NCBI GenBank assembly: GCA_902773475.1
Contig: CACYEO010000180.1
Span: forward strand, 1-16,065
From: an uncultured bacterium
GTDB taxonomy: Bacteria; Verrucomicrobiota; Kiritimatiellia; RFP12; UBA1067
Direction: 5' to 3'
DNA: 16,065 nt
In this document: one piece after another, positions 6,873 through 14,586 of the stretch
Layout: each line of letters begins with the position of its first letter
How positions within the stretch are numbered: the stretch's first letter is position 1
Program-made: the position numbers and the translations under genes
The notes under the pieces: generated by a model
The model's database searches: none
What the model saw: only the letters and a program-made list of their open reading frames with translations
Told to the model about the DNA's origin: nothing

Positions 6873-7865
6873 ATGACGGAAAAAACGGAAGATGCAGACA
6901 AACGCGGACGCCCGGACGCCCGTTTGAAGCGAGGCTTCACCATGATCGAGCTGATTATCGTGGTGGGGATAATCGGCATTCTCGCTTCGATAACGCTTGC
7001 GCTCGCGCCGGGATTCCTCGCTTCAGGGCGCGACACGACTTGCAAGGCGAACATGCGCAATCTTGCAAACGCCTTCCAGCATGCCGGCGGCAACTTCTAT
7101 CCCGTGGCCGGATCCTACCAGTATGCGTACGTTCTGCTGTCCGACGACGAGGGCATGCACAGCAAAGTGAAATACAAAGCCTGCAGCATGCGCGGATGGA
7201 TTTCATGGAAAAACACCGGCGGATACCCGAAGACCGTGAACACCTTCGATACGGCTCCGTCCGCGCAGCACGAATATCTAAACGGGGGCAAAGCCGCATT
7301 CGACTGCATTGAAAAAGGAACCTTGTGGAAGTATACCGACCACGATTTCAACAAGTATCTCTGCCCGGAGTTCGCGCGCGAGTACGACAAGGAGTACAAA
7401 AGCGGCAAATACGGCCCGGCGTGGAGTTATGCGATGAATGCGTATTTCAAGTTCGACGCAACGCAGGGCAAAGGCTCCTCGTACGACTATGACGGCAGAA
7501 ACGGGCGCAAGAAGGTCGAGGAGTCCCGGACCAGCAAGAGACTGCTGTTCGCCGAGATACAGGGCCTGCCGAAAGAGCAGACGGGGCTTCCAAGGACGTT
7601 TGACGCGCGCGATTACAGGTGTGACTGCACGCTGCAGTACAAGGATTGCGGCGAGGGCTGGAGCAGCAAGTGCGAAATAATCGGCTTCAACCACGAGGCC
7701 GGCGGGGTGTTCCACGGGAATGTCGTGTTCTGCGACGGCCATGTCGAGGAAATCGAACTGCCGGAGACGGTGAGCGAGTCGAATCTGAAAGATTTGACCC
7801 AGTGGCTGTGCCTTGGATACGACTACGCGCTCGAAAACGGAAGAACGTACAAAAAGATACAGTAG
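6873..7865 (+). CDS. Type II/IV pseudopilin, H-X9-DG style, cysteine-rich
   Basis: The 330-residue protein carries a prepilin cleavage/methylation signal: KRG^FTMIELIIVVGIIGIL, with cleavage after G21, F22 at +1 and E26 at +5, then a hydrophobic N-terminal helix. The next segment, TCKANMRNLANAF, resembles that of the DUF1559-like pseudopilins abundant in Planctomycetes, Verrucomicrobia and Lentisphaerae. Near the C-terminus, FNHEAGGVFHGNVVFCDGHVE resembles the H-X9-DG motif of that group, but the nearest histidines give spacings of 13 or 6 rather than 9. The leader is long (21 residues, highly charged) compared with the usual 6-10. Ten cysteines, including CDC and CGEGWSSKC clusters, suggest disulfides outside the cytoplasm. 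The ATG at 6873 is preceded by GGAG; the frame reaches back to a TTG at 6819 without support. The stop is 9 bp from the giant protein gene, so the two are probably co-transcribed. Confidence 0.85.
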   Translation: MTEKTEDADKRGRPDARLKRGFTMIELIIVVGIIGILASITLALAPGFLASGRDTTCKANMRNLANAFQHAGGNFYPVAGSYQYAYVLLSDDEGMHSKVKYKACSMRGWISWKNTGGYPKTVNTFDTAPSAQHEYLNGGKAAFDCIEKGTLWKYTDHDFNKYLCPEFAREYDKEYKSGKYGPAWSYAMNAYFKFDATQGKGSSYDYDGRNGRKKVEESRTSKRLLFAEIQGLPKEQTGLPRTFDARDYRCDCTLQYKDCGEGWSSKCEIIGFNHEAGGVFHGNVVFCDGHVEEIELPETVSESNLKDLTQWLCLGYDYALENGRTYKKIQ

Positions 7866-7874
7866 CGGAAAAGC

Positions 7875-10800
7875 ATGTACGGAACCGCAAAGAAAATCCT
7901 GTTGTTCATTGCAGCCGCGGCGGCGGCTACCGCCGCGGAAGCGGATCGTGCGTATTCAAAGTTGCCGCGCTCACGCGTTCTTTTGATGAACAACGATGAG
8001 TTCTTCCTTGCGCCTGTGACGCTGCAAAGCTATGCCGACAAGACCAACGAGACTTCAAAGACAGGTTGGGCGCATTCTGGAAAGTCATCGCCCAATTTTC
8101 CTTATAACATGACATATATGCACTTATTGGCTGGAACTAGTCACGAATACTTTGAAGATGGTCTTCTTCTTTGGAGGTTGTTCAATTGTTGGGCGGGGAC
8201 GGCATATAACGCAGATTCTTTGAATAAACTCAACTGGCTGCCTTTTTCGGAAACTTCAAAGTCCGTGACGGACGGGATTGCGCCGGTAAACGATCCTTCT
8301 AAAGCTGGATCGGTGGTAATGCGCAATATCGCTTATGCATCGGTTACTTCGCCATTCTATGAAGAGGGGATCGGAACGATATATTTCGACGCGGTGAATG
8401 TCGATGCCGAGAATATTAGTTCGGCCAGAATTGCGCTTGAGATAGCGACGAATACGGTCGAGACGGCGGAAGACGGAACGAAAACGCGGCGGCCGGCTCT
8501 CGCCGGCGATGCGGACGATGTTCTAGACTGGGAACCTGTAGAAATGGATGTCATGGCCGTTGCAAACTGCGCGAATATAGTGAAAGAGGCATCCGGCGTG
8601 ACGGAATTCGCTCCAGCGTCTAAAGCCACATCTACCAATCTTTTCTACAGAATTCGTGCACAGCTGAATTGGCGGTCGGGCGCAAGATTTAGAATCGTCA
8701 GGCTTGATAGAGCCGTAGACAGAGACGAAGATGATGCTTTTATCCAGATTGACAATATTTTCGCGTCTCCGCCGCCGGAAGGGGTCGAACTGTCGCAACG
8801 CGGCGAATACGATCCGGCACTTGCCGGAAAGGATGTCCTCGGTTACGAGAATGCCTTCACGACGCCTTTCCCTTCGCTTGCCGACACCAATCTGAATATT
8901 TCCGTTTCCGTGACCTATATCGTAACGAACGGAACCCAGACGATGCCGCAGCTGTTGAATCCTTCAATCCACTACAGATGGCGGTATCTCGACCAGGTCA
9001 AGCGCAACTGGTCGACAATCGGGCTCGACCTTGGCGAAGATTTGTCCACGGTTTCGACAAGCTCGCCGATACCCCGTGACGAAGAACTTGCCGAGGCCGA
9101 TCTGGAATATTATTTCGACACCGGAATCGACGGAAAATATTTTGCGTATCCTACGCCTGTCACTGGGGTTTATCTTTCTTCCCCCTGGCCCGACGGCTTC
9201 ACCGAAAGGATTTCATACACGTCGCTCACGCATTCCACGGCGGATGTCACGCCTGCGGGCTCCACGAACATGTTCGTGCGCCTGCGCGAGGGGGAGTCGG
9301 ACTACAGAGGCGTACGTCTCGAGGGCGCGCTGTACGCCGAATCTGCAGCGGAAGACCCTCTGCCCGGCGCCGGAAGCGACGGCACGATCCACATGGAACT
9401 TGTCGGCGACCATCGCTGGCGCGCGTATATGCAGACCGGCACCAATCATGTCGGACGGACTCTGTATTTCGCATTCAGACTCTGCGGACACACCGAGCCG
9501 GGCGCGGATCGTGTCGGGACGAACGAATTGCGCGTGGCTGCGGTCGATGGCACGATAGAAAGCCTTCCCTATTCCGGCTTCTCCGCTGCAAGCGAAACCG
9601 CATGGTGCAAATACACGCTTGACTCGGACTCCGGCTACATAATGCTGGAACTTGACGACAGAACGCTGTCTACGACGGTTTCCCATGCAGAATACCAGAA
9701 CTTCAACACATGGACGCGCGCTCTCGGCGACAAGTTCGACGGCAACTATATTTCCACCTCGGGCGTGTCTTCCGTGAAGAGCGCATACAGCGAGACGTTC
9801 TTTTCCATTCCGCTCGACAATCCCACCAACGAGTTCTGGCGCGAGCGCTTCAATCTGGTTTCCTCGACAGGCGAATACTACTACGACAAGTATTTCACAA
9901 TCGACATGACACCGAACGGATGGGATGCCAAGGACGGCATATACGTGCGCGAAAAGCGCGAAGCGTACTACACCGACAATTTCGAGATCAAGACCCAGAC
10001 CGTGGCGTCGGTGGGCATGGCGCTTGAAATGCTCGGATCCGGGCGCGGAGCCGTGTCGTGTACGGCGAACGCCGACGATCTGGACGGTATCGAGAAGGTT
10101 ACGCTGTCGGCGCGGCTTTCCCAAAGCCTCGAGTTGAACGATTTCGCCTTCTACGAAGACGGAACGGCTTTGAAGAACTACGGGTTTTCGGCTTACGCCC
10201 TGATGTCGTCGAAGAACGGAACCGACATGTCGCCCGTGTTTCCTTCCATGTCGCTCGTCGCGTACTACAGGCCGTACCAGGGATGCTATGAATTCCGGGC
10301 CGAGCGTTCGTCCGAGAACGGCATGACGATTTCCCTGTTCAGGTGGGAACTGGATCCCGAAACCAGGTCGATTGAGCCGACCAATCTCGTAAAATGGGTG
10401 ACCGCCTACAGGGATAAAAACGGCCAAAACATACACGATATGGAAGGACCTGACGGAAAAAAATTCAACAACAAGATGATCTCCGGCTCCCCCGTGACGT
10501 CTTCCACCGGAACGCGGATGTTCATCACCTGTTCGAACACCCTGCACATCGCGACAAACACAGTGGGCGGAATCCAGACCGTGACTACGCAGGACTGCAC
10601 GCGCGTAAGCGTGGGGCTTGCGCGTGCAGCCGGCGAAAAAAACACGGACGTCGCGTCTTCCAGCCAGGACTTCATGACACTTGTCTACGACGACGTTTCC
10701 GAGCGCCGTTTCACCCGCGGAACGTACGGTTTGTGCATGACGGACTGCCGCGGAGGATTCGCCGTTCCGACGTTTGCGACGAATTTGATCGAATCGGCCG

Positions 10801-13800
10801 GGAGTCTGCTCCTGCCGGGTTCTCAAGGCGCAATCGCCGAAGACCATACCGGATCCAACCATTTGCGCGTGGAAACGATGGAAGGAAACTGGACGATTCC
10901 TCCGGGCAGGATGGCGGTCACCAATATCGCCAACCGCGCGGCGGTCGTGGCCGAGATCGCCGAACAGCCGCTCGCGCTCGACATCGCGCGCCGCGGCGGC
11001 GACAATATAAACTGGGTTGAATGGGGCAGAACCAATGTCGTTTCGTTCGGCACCAACTCTTTCACGTTCGCACTGACGAAGCGCGGAGCCTACTATGTGC
11101 GCCTGCGCCATGCGGCGGAATACAACGAGCCGCGCGTGGACATAACCGCCGACGACATCGTGATATGGAGCTGGCGCGCGCTCGACTCGACACGCGTGTC
11201 CTACGAGAACGATTCGGGATGGGACGAGTGGGTGTACACCCAGGGCTGGCCCGTGCGCAAGTCGTCAGGCTCGCGAGACACCTGCATAATGCTTTATCCC
11301 CACCGCGCCAGTCCCGACAAGCCGTGCGGCGTGCGGTCGCGGATACTCGACGGCGTTTCTCTTGTCACATTCGACTATCTGTTCGACAGCGCCAAAGAGA
11401 AGCAGAATTGCGTGCTTGAACTCCAGATATGCACGAACTACCTGAGCGGCGGAACGTACCGCCCGCCGATCACGCAGTACAGCGACGCGCTCCGGCGCGT
11501 AACAATCGGAGATTTGTGGAACAGCGATGCCTGCTGGGTTACGAAGAAAGAGTACAATTTCGCGTCCATGCCGTTGAAAGGCTCTTTGACTTATCTCTTC
11601 GAGAACTACTATGCGCCGGTGAAAGCGGTCGTACGCCTCCGCGTGAAACCGTCAATCGTCTCAAACGCCGAAACGGATCCGGGTTGCGCCGCCACGCGGG
11701 TCAAGATAACTTCGATGTCCATTCTCGACGAACCGGAAATCGACATCTACGGCTGGACCGGCTGGAACATGCTAACCACCACGAACGCACCCAATTCGTA
11801 TATGCCGGATCCAGCAATCACACCATTCCCGGGCCTTTCCGCGATGCTTAACAATTCCACCAATGTCGATTTGAAGGAAACCAAGCCGCTGGCCCAGTAC
11901 GGGATGCAGATTCCGTACATCCAGACGCCTTCCGCGACCAACGGACTCGGCCTGGTCATGTTCAGGGCGCGAAAGGCGCCGAGGAACGCTCTCCCGGCGG
12001 CGGACGCGTCCTACGACCCCTCGGTGCCAGCGTACATTACCATCTACGGCTCCGAGTCCGCAGGCCGCTACGACGACTGGACGGCGCTCACAAACATAGA
12101 AGTGACGGCGCAAACGTACCGCAACTACAGCTGGCGGCTCGGCGGTTCGTCTTCCAGATACGGCGCGCTGAGATTCGCGGTGAAAGGCGTCACATGGCGC
12201 GGAACGGAAGAACCGGTCGTCAAGCCGGTGCAGCGCGTCCTTCTCGACGAAATAAGCGTATCGGAACTTCTCGAACCCAAACTCGTTTTCCTGAACTTCC
12301 TTCCGTTCCGGTCGAATCTCAGTTCCGACGAACCCGTGGACGACCTTGCATCCTGCGACGAGCAGCCGCTCATCGGAGAGTCGTTCGGCTTCCAGTGCGA
12401 AATGAAGGTCGGGCAGCTTGCCGATGAAATCGACACTACGGTGGACGGGAATGTCAGCGTGGAACTGTATTATTATCCGTCGAGCTCTCCGTGGGGCTTC
12501 AAGAACTGGGAAGGGCGGAAGGGCGCGGTGCGCTGCGAACTGAAGCGGTGCAGCCTTGATTCGCTCGTGTTCAGGTCGTCCTATTCGATACCGGCGTCGA
12601 TCGTCCCGCCGCAGCAGGCGTCGTCGAACCCGTACAAGCCCGTGGTCGTGCAATATTACGCGAAGGCCACGTGGATAGACAAGGCCGGCAAACATTACGA
12701 GGGCACGCTCGAAGGCAACGGCGGCTGGAACCGCCCGGCGTGGTACCATCCGCTCGACTTCAACAGTGACTACGGCGATTTTTCCGCATACACGATACTT
12801 GACGCGATTTCGCCGTACCGCGCGTGGATCAACTGCGTGAACTTGAACGACAGCGCAGACGAGAACACTGCGGGCAGCGATTGGGCTTCGACGAACCAGT
12901 TCATCGAACTTGCGGTTCCGGCGGGAATGGACATGACGGGGTGGAAGGTCCGCGCCTGCGCCGGGAAGGAATCGGGCGAATCCGGGATTCTTTTCGAACT
13001 GGGGCGCTACGGGGCGCAGACGGTGAAAAAGACGGCGGGCGCGACGAATCTCTACGCGTTCCTCACCGTGCAGTCGCCGGTGCGGGCAAAGTGCGGGGGC
13101 GTCGCGGACGGTACCTGGAGCGATTCCATTGTCGTGAAACGCGGATCGAACGAATTGATATCCAAAGGTGCCGTAGGGTACAGGTACGGCATAGGTTTCG
13201 AACTGCTCCGGCCCACGGGCATAGTGGAGCACCGCATAACGGTGGACAACGTCTACACGCGGTACTGGGCGGACGACGAGCCGGGTTACTGGGAAAAATA
13301 CACCGGGGAGTACCTCGCCACGAACACTCTCGCCGAGGCAGGAACACTCGCCGGAGCGAAATGGCTCTTTGCAGGGGTGGACAATTCCGCCGGCACGCTT
13401 GGCGTGATGGGGGGCCACGGCGAGGACCGCTCCGTCTGGGAGAGCGATCTCATGCCGACGCCCGGCGCCGTGAACCGCCGCCGCGACGGATCGTACCAGA
13501 GCATAAACCCCGATCTGCGCTATCTGCTGCCTCCAAACGGGACGAACTACTGGATAGTCGCGCGCGTTCTTACGGATCATATCGTCCAGAATGCGAGCGG
13601 CAACACGGAGCCGGCGCAGGTTATAATAGTCCCGTCCGGAGCATCCACGAACATCGTCTATACCGCCGACAAGTTCTACATGGTCTCCTCGATCGCAACA
13701 AACGGCGTCCAGTACGATCTTTCGGCGGTCTCCCCCGCGCGCGTGTTCACGCTGCAGATAGACAACATGTCCGCGAATCTCAACATAGACGCTTCCGCAG

Positions 13801-14549
13801 ACGTGTCCTCCGCCGTTTCCGCGCTTTTCGGCGAGGACGACGACGAGCGCTACCGCCCGCACGTCTTGAAGTGGCTCCAGGACCGGTACGGCGACTACGA
13901 GGCGGAGGATCTCAAACTCGCCGGGTACTACGACTTCAACGGGAAGCATGTGCGCGACCTCACGCTGACGGAAATGTACTGGCTTGACATCAATCCGGTG
14001 GAGCAATGCCGCTTTGTCGCCGGAATAGGCGACCCTCTGGACAGGCTGGGCCGTTCCGCCTGGCCGGTCTACACCGAGCGCGGCGGCGTGCCGGTCACGA
14101 ACATCCAGACTTCGGTGTTCATGATGATCACGAACACGGTCACCGGCGAAGCGTATCCTCCCTACGTGATAAACGGTCTTGGGCAGGACTCTGTTTCGTT
14201 CGTGGCGGATTCCGGCGGAAAATGGAATTCCACGCAGTGGACGAGCGCAACGCTGAATGTCTCCTGCCGGCTCGCGGAAAAGATCGGCGACGCCGACCCG
14301 AAATGGGTTCCGCTAAGGTGGTTTTTCTTCGGCGCGGACTCCTTCTGCCCGGCCGATTCAGAAACCCCGTTCCGCGCGCGCATCGAACTCGGCGACCCCT
14401 TCAAACGGTGGTCTCCCGCCTATTCCGAAGGGTACACGGAAGACATGGAAGGCAAAGTCCTGTTCTTCCGGTGGAACATCGACCACACGCGCAAACCGGA
14501 CACTGTGGATCTGCTTAGAACCAATTCGGTGACGACCGTCGCAAATTGA
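7875..14549 (+). CDS. Giant secreted multi-module protein of unknown function
   Basis: The 2224-residue product begins with a Sec signal peptide: KK at 6-7, a hydrophobic Ala-rich core at 8-20, and probable cleavage after AEA at 23. No membrane segment, PEP-CTERM, LPXTG or type IX sorting tail is visible, so anchoring is unknown. Three diverged copies of a likely beta-sandwich module have cores at residues 158-306, 1154-1292 and 1351-1471. Around 1645-1865 a lamin-tail-like region has QFIELAVPAGMDMTGWKV and ends PTPGAVNRRR, the '(T/S)PGAxN' ending often seen after lamin tail domains. Near 2010-2060 is LTLTEMYWLDINPVEQ, which looks like a conserved block but which I cannot assign. TN and NTV dipeptides are frequent. 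No catalytic motif is recognised; adhesion or polymer binding at the surface is only a guess. The ATG at 7875 has a weak GGAA at 7867-7870. Codons ~55-290 are distinctly lower in GC. Confidence 0.85.
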   Translation: MYGTAKKILLFIAAAAAATAAEADRAYSKLPRSRVLLMNNDEFFLAPVTLQSYADKTNETSKTGWAHSGKSSPNFPYNMTYMHLLAGTSHEYFEDGLLLWRLFNCWAGTAYNADSLNKLNWLPFSETSKSVTDGIAPVNDPSKAGSVVMRNIAYASVTSPFYEEGIGTIYFDAVNVDAENISSARIALEIATNTVETAEDGTKTRRPALAGDADDVLDWEPVEMDVMAVANCANIVKEASGVTEFAPASKATSTNLFYRIRAQLNWRSGARFRIVRLDRAVDRDEDDAFIQIDNIFASPPPEGVELSQRGEYDPALAGKDVLGYENAFTTPFPSLADTNLNISVSVTYIVTNGTQTMPQLLNPSIHYRWRYLDQVKRNWSTIGLDLGEDLSTVSTSSPIPRDEELAEADLEYYFDTGIDGKYFAYPTPVTGVYLSSPWPDGFTERISYTSLTHSTADVTPAGSTNMFVRLREGESDYRGVRLEGALYAESAAEDPLPGAGSDGTIHMELVGDHRWRAYMQTGTNHVGRTLYFAFRLCGHTEPGADRVGTNELRVAAVDGTIESLPYSGFSAASETAWCKYTLDSDSGYIMLELDDRTLSTTVSHAEYQNFNTWTRALGDKFDGNYISTSGVSSVKSAYSETFFSIPLDNPTNEFWRERFNLVSSTGEYYYDKYFTIDMTPNGWDAKDGIYVREKREAYYTDNFEIKTQTVASVGMALEMLGSGRGAVSCTANADDLDGIEKVTLSARLSQSLELNDFAFYEDGTALKNYGFSAYALMSSKNGTDMSPVFPSMSLVAYYRPYQGCYEFRAERSSENGMTISLFRWELDPETRSIEPTNLVKWVTAYRDKNGQNIHDMEGPDGKKFNNKMISGSPVTSSTGTRMFITCSNTLHIATNTVGGIQTVTTQDCTRVSVGLARAAGEKNTDVASSSQDFMTLVYDDVSERRFTRGTYGLCMTDCRGGFAVPTFATNLIESAGSLLLPGSQGAIAEDHTGSNHLRVETMEGNWTIPPGRMAVTNIANRAAVVAEIAEQPLALDIARRGGDNINWVEWGRTNVVSFGTNSFTFALTKRGAYYVRLRHAAEYNEPRVDITADDIVIWSWRALDSTRVSYENDSGWDEWVYTQGWPVRKSSGSRDTCIMLYPHRASPDKPCGVRSRILDGVSLVTFDYLFDSAKEKQNCVLELQICTNYLSGGTYRPPITQYSDALRRVTIGDLWNSDACWVTKKEYNFASMPLKGSLTYLFENYYAPVKAVVRLRVKPSIVSNAETDPGCAATRVKITSMSILDEPEIDIYGWTGWNMLTTTNAPNSYMPDPAITPFPGLSAMLNNSTNVDLKETKPLAQYGMQIPYIQTPSATNGLGLVMFRARKAPRNALPAADASYDPSVPAYITIYGSESAGRYDDWTALTNIEVTAQTYRNYSWRLGGSSSRYGALRFAVKGVTWRGTEEPVVKPVQRVLLDEISVSELLEPKLVFLNFLPFRSNLSSDEPVDDLASCDEQPLIGESFGFQCEMKVGQLADEIDTTVDGNVSVELYYYPSSSPWGFKNWEGRKGAVRCELKRCSLDSLVFRSSYSIPASIVPPQQASSNPYKPVVVQYYAKATWIDKAGKHYEGTLEGNGGWNRPAWYHPLDFNSDYGDFSAYTILDAISPYRAWINCVNLNDSADENTAGSDWASTNQFIELAVPAGMDMTGWKVRACAGKESGESGILFELGRYGAQTVKKTAGATNLYAFLTVQSPVRAKCGGVADGTWSDSIVVKRGSNELISKGAVGYRYGIGFELLRPTGIVEHRITVDNVYTRYWADDEPGYWEKYTGEYLATNTLAEAGTLAGAKWLFAGVDNSAGTLGVMGGHGEDRSVWESDLMPTPGAVNRRRDGSYQSINPDLRYLLPPNGTNYWIVARVLTDHIVQNASGNTEPAQVIIVPSGASTNIVYTADKFYMVSSIATNGVQYDLSAVSPARVFTLQIDNMSANLNIDASADVSSAVSALFGEDDDERYRPHVLKWLQDRYGDYEAEDLKLAGYYDFNGKHVRDLTLTEMYWLDINPVEQCRFVAGIGDPLDRLGRSAWPVYTERGGVPVTNIQTSVFMMITNTVTGEAYPPYVINGLGQDSVSFVADSGGKWNSTQWTSATLNVSCRLAEKIGDADPKWVPLRWFFFGADSFCPADSETPFRARIELGDPFKRWSPAYSEGYTEDMEGKVLFFRWNIDHTRKPDTVDLLRTNSVTTVAN
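7915..7938 (+). other. Strong hairpin inside the signal-peptide coding region
   Basis: CCGCGGCGG (7915-7923) and CCGCCGCGG (7930-7938) are perfect 9-bp inverted repeats with a 6-base loop, 40 bases downstream of the giant gene's start codon. All 9 pairs are G-C. In mRNA this could slow early elongation or limit expression. It may also be a by-product of the run of alanine codons. Confidence 0.4.
8346..8792 (+). repeat. Module copy 1 in the giant protein (core)
   Basis: Residues 158-306. It opens with TSPFYEEGIGTIYFDA and closes with IQIDNIFASPPPEGVEL (from residue 290). The pattern, a G-hydrophobic-G-x-hydrophobic-x-F strand followed ~130 residues later by an IDxIxxS strand, is typical of jelly-roll, concanavalin-like folds. 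The DNA of this copy is about 45-48% GC where counted. Confidence 0.4.
11334..11750 (+). repeat. Module copy 2 in the giant protein (core)
   Basis: Residues 1154-1292. It opens with RSRILDGVSLVTFDYL and closes with VKITSMSILDEPEIDIY (from residue 1276). A Trp-rich lead-in, IVIWSWRALD at about 1096, precedes it. The opening aligns with copy 1 at the G, the alternating hydrophobics and FD, and both are followed ~15 residues later by an alternating strand ending in a TN pair. Confidence 0.4.
11925..12287 (+). repeat. Module copy 3 in the giant protein (core)
   Basis: Residues 1351-1471. It opens with TPSATNGLGLVMFRAR and closes with VLLDEISVSELLEPKLVF (from residue 1455). The Trp-rich lead-in YGWTGWN at 1292 follows directly on copy 2, so copies 2 and 3 are in tandem. 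The core is about 20-30 residues shorter than in copies 1 and 2. Confidence 0.35.
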
Positions 14550-14586
14550 CGGCGCACGCCGCAAAAAAGAAAGAGAACATCCTGAA

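Noticed and set aside
11772..14006. 744-codon minus-strand open frame opposite the giant gene
   Set aside because: Shadow of the plus-strand gene; no motif and the same Arg/Val/His bias as the other antisense frames.
14550..14561. CGGC-GCAC-GCCG hairpin after the giant gene as a terminator
   Set aside because: The stem is only 4 bp and is followed by A residues, not T, on the plus strand; no minus-strand gene ends here.
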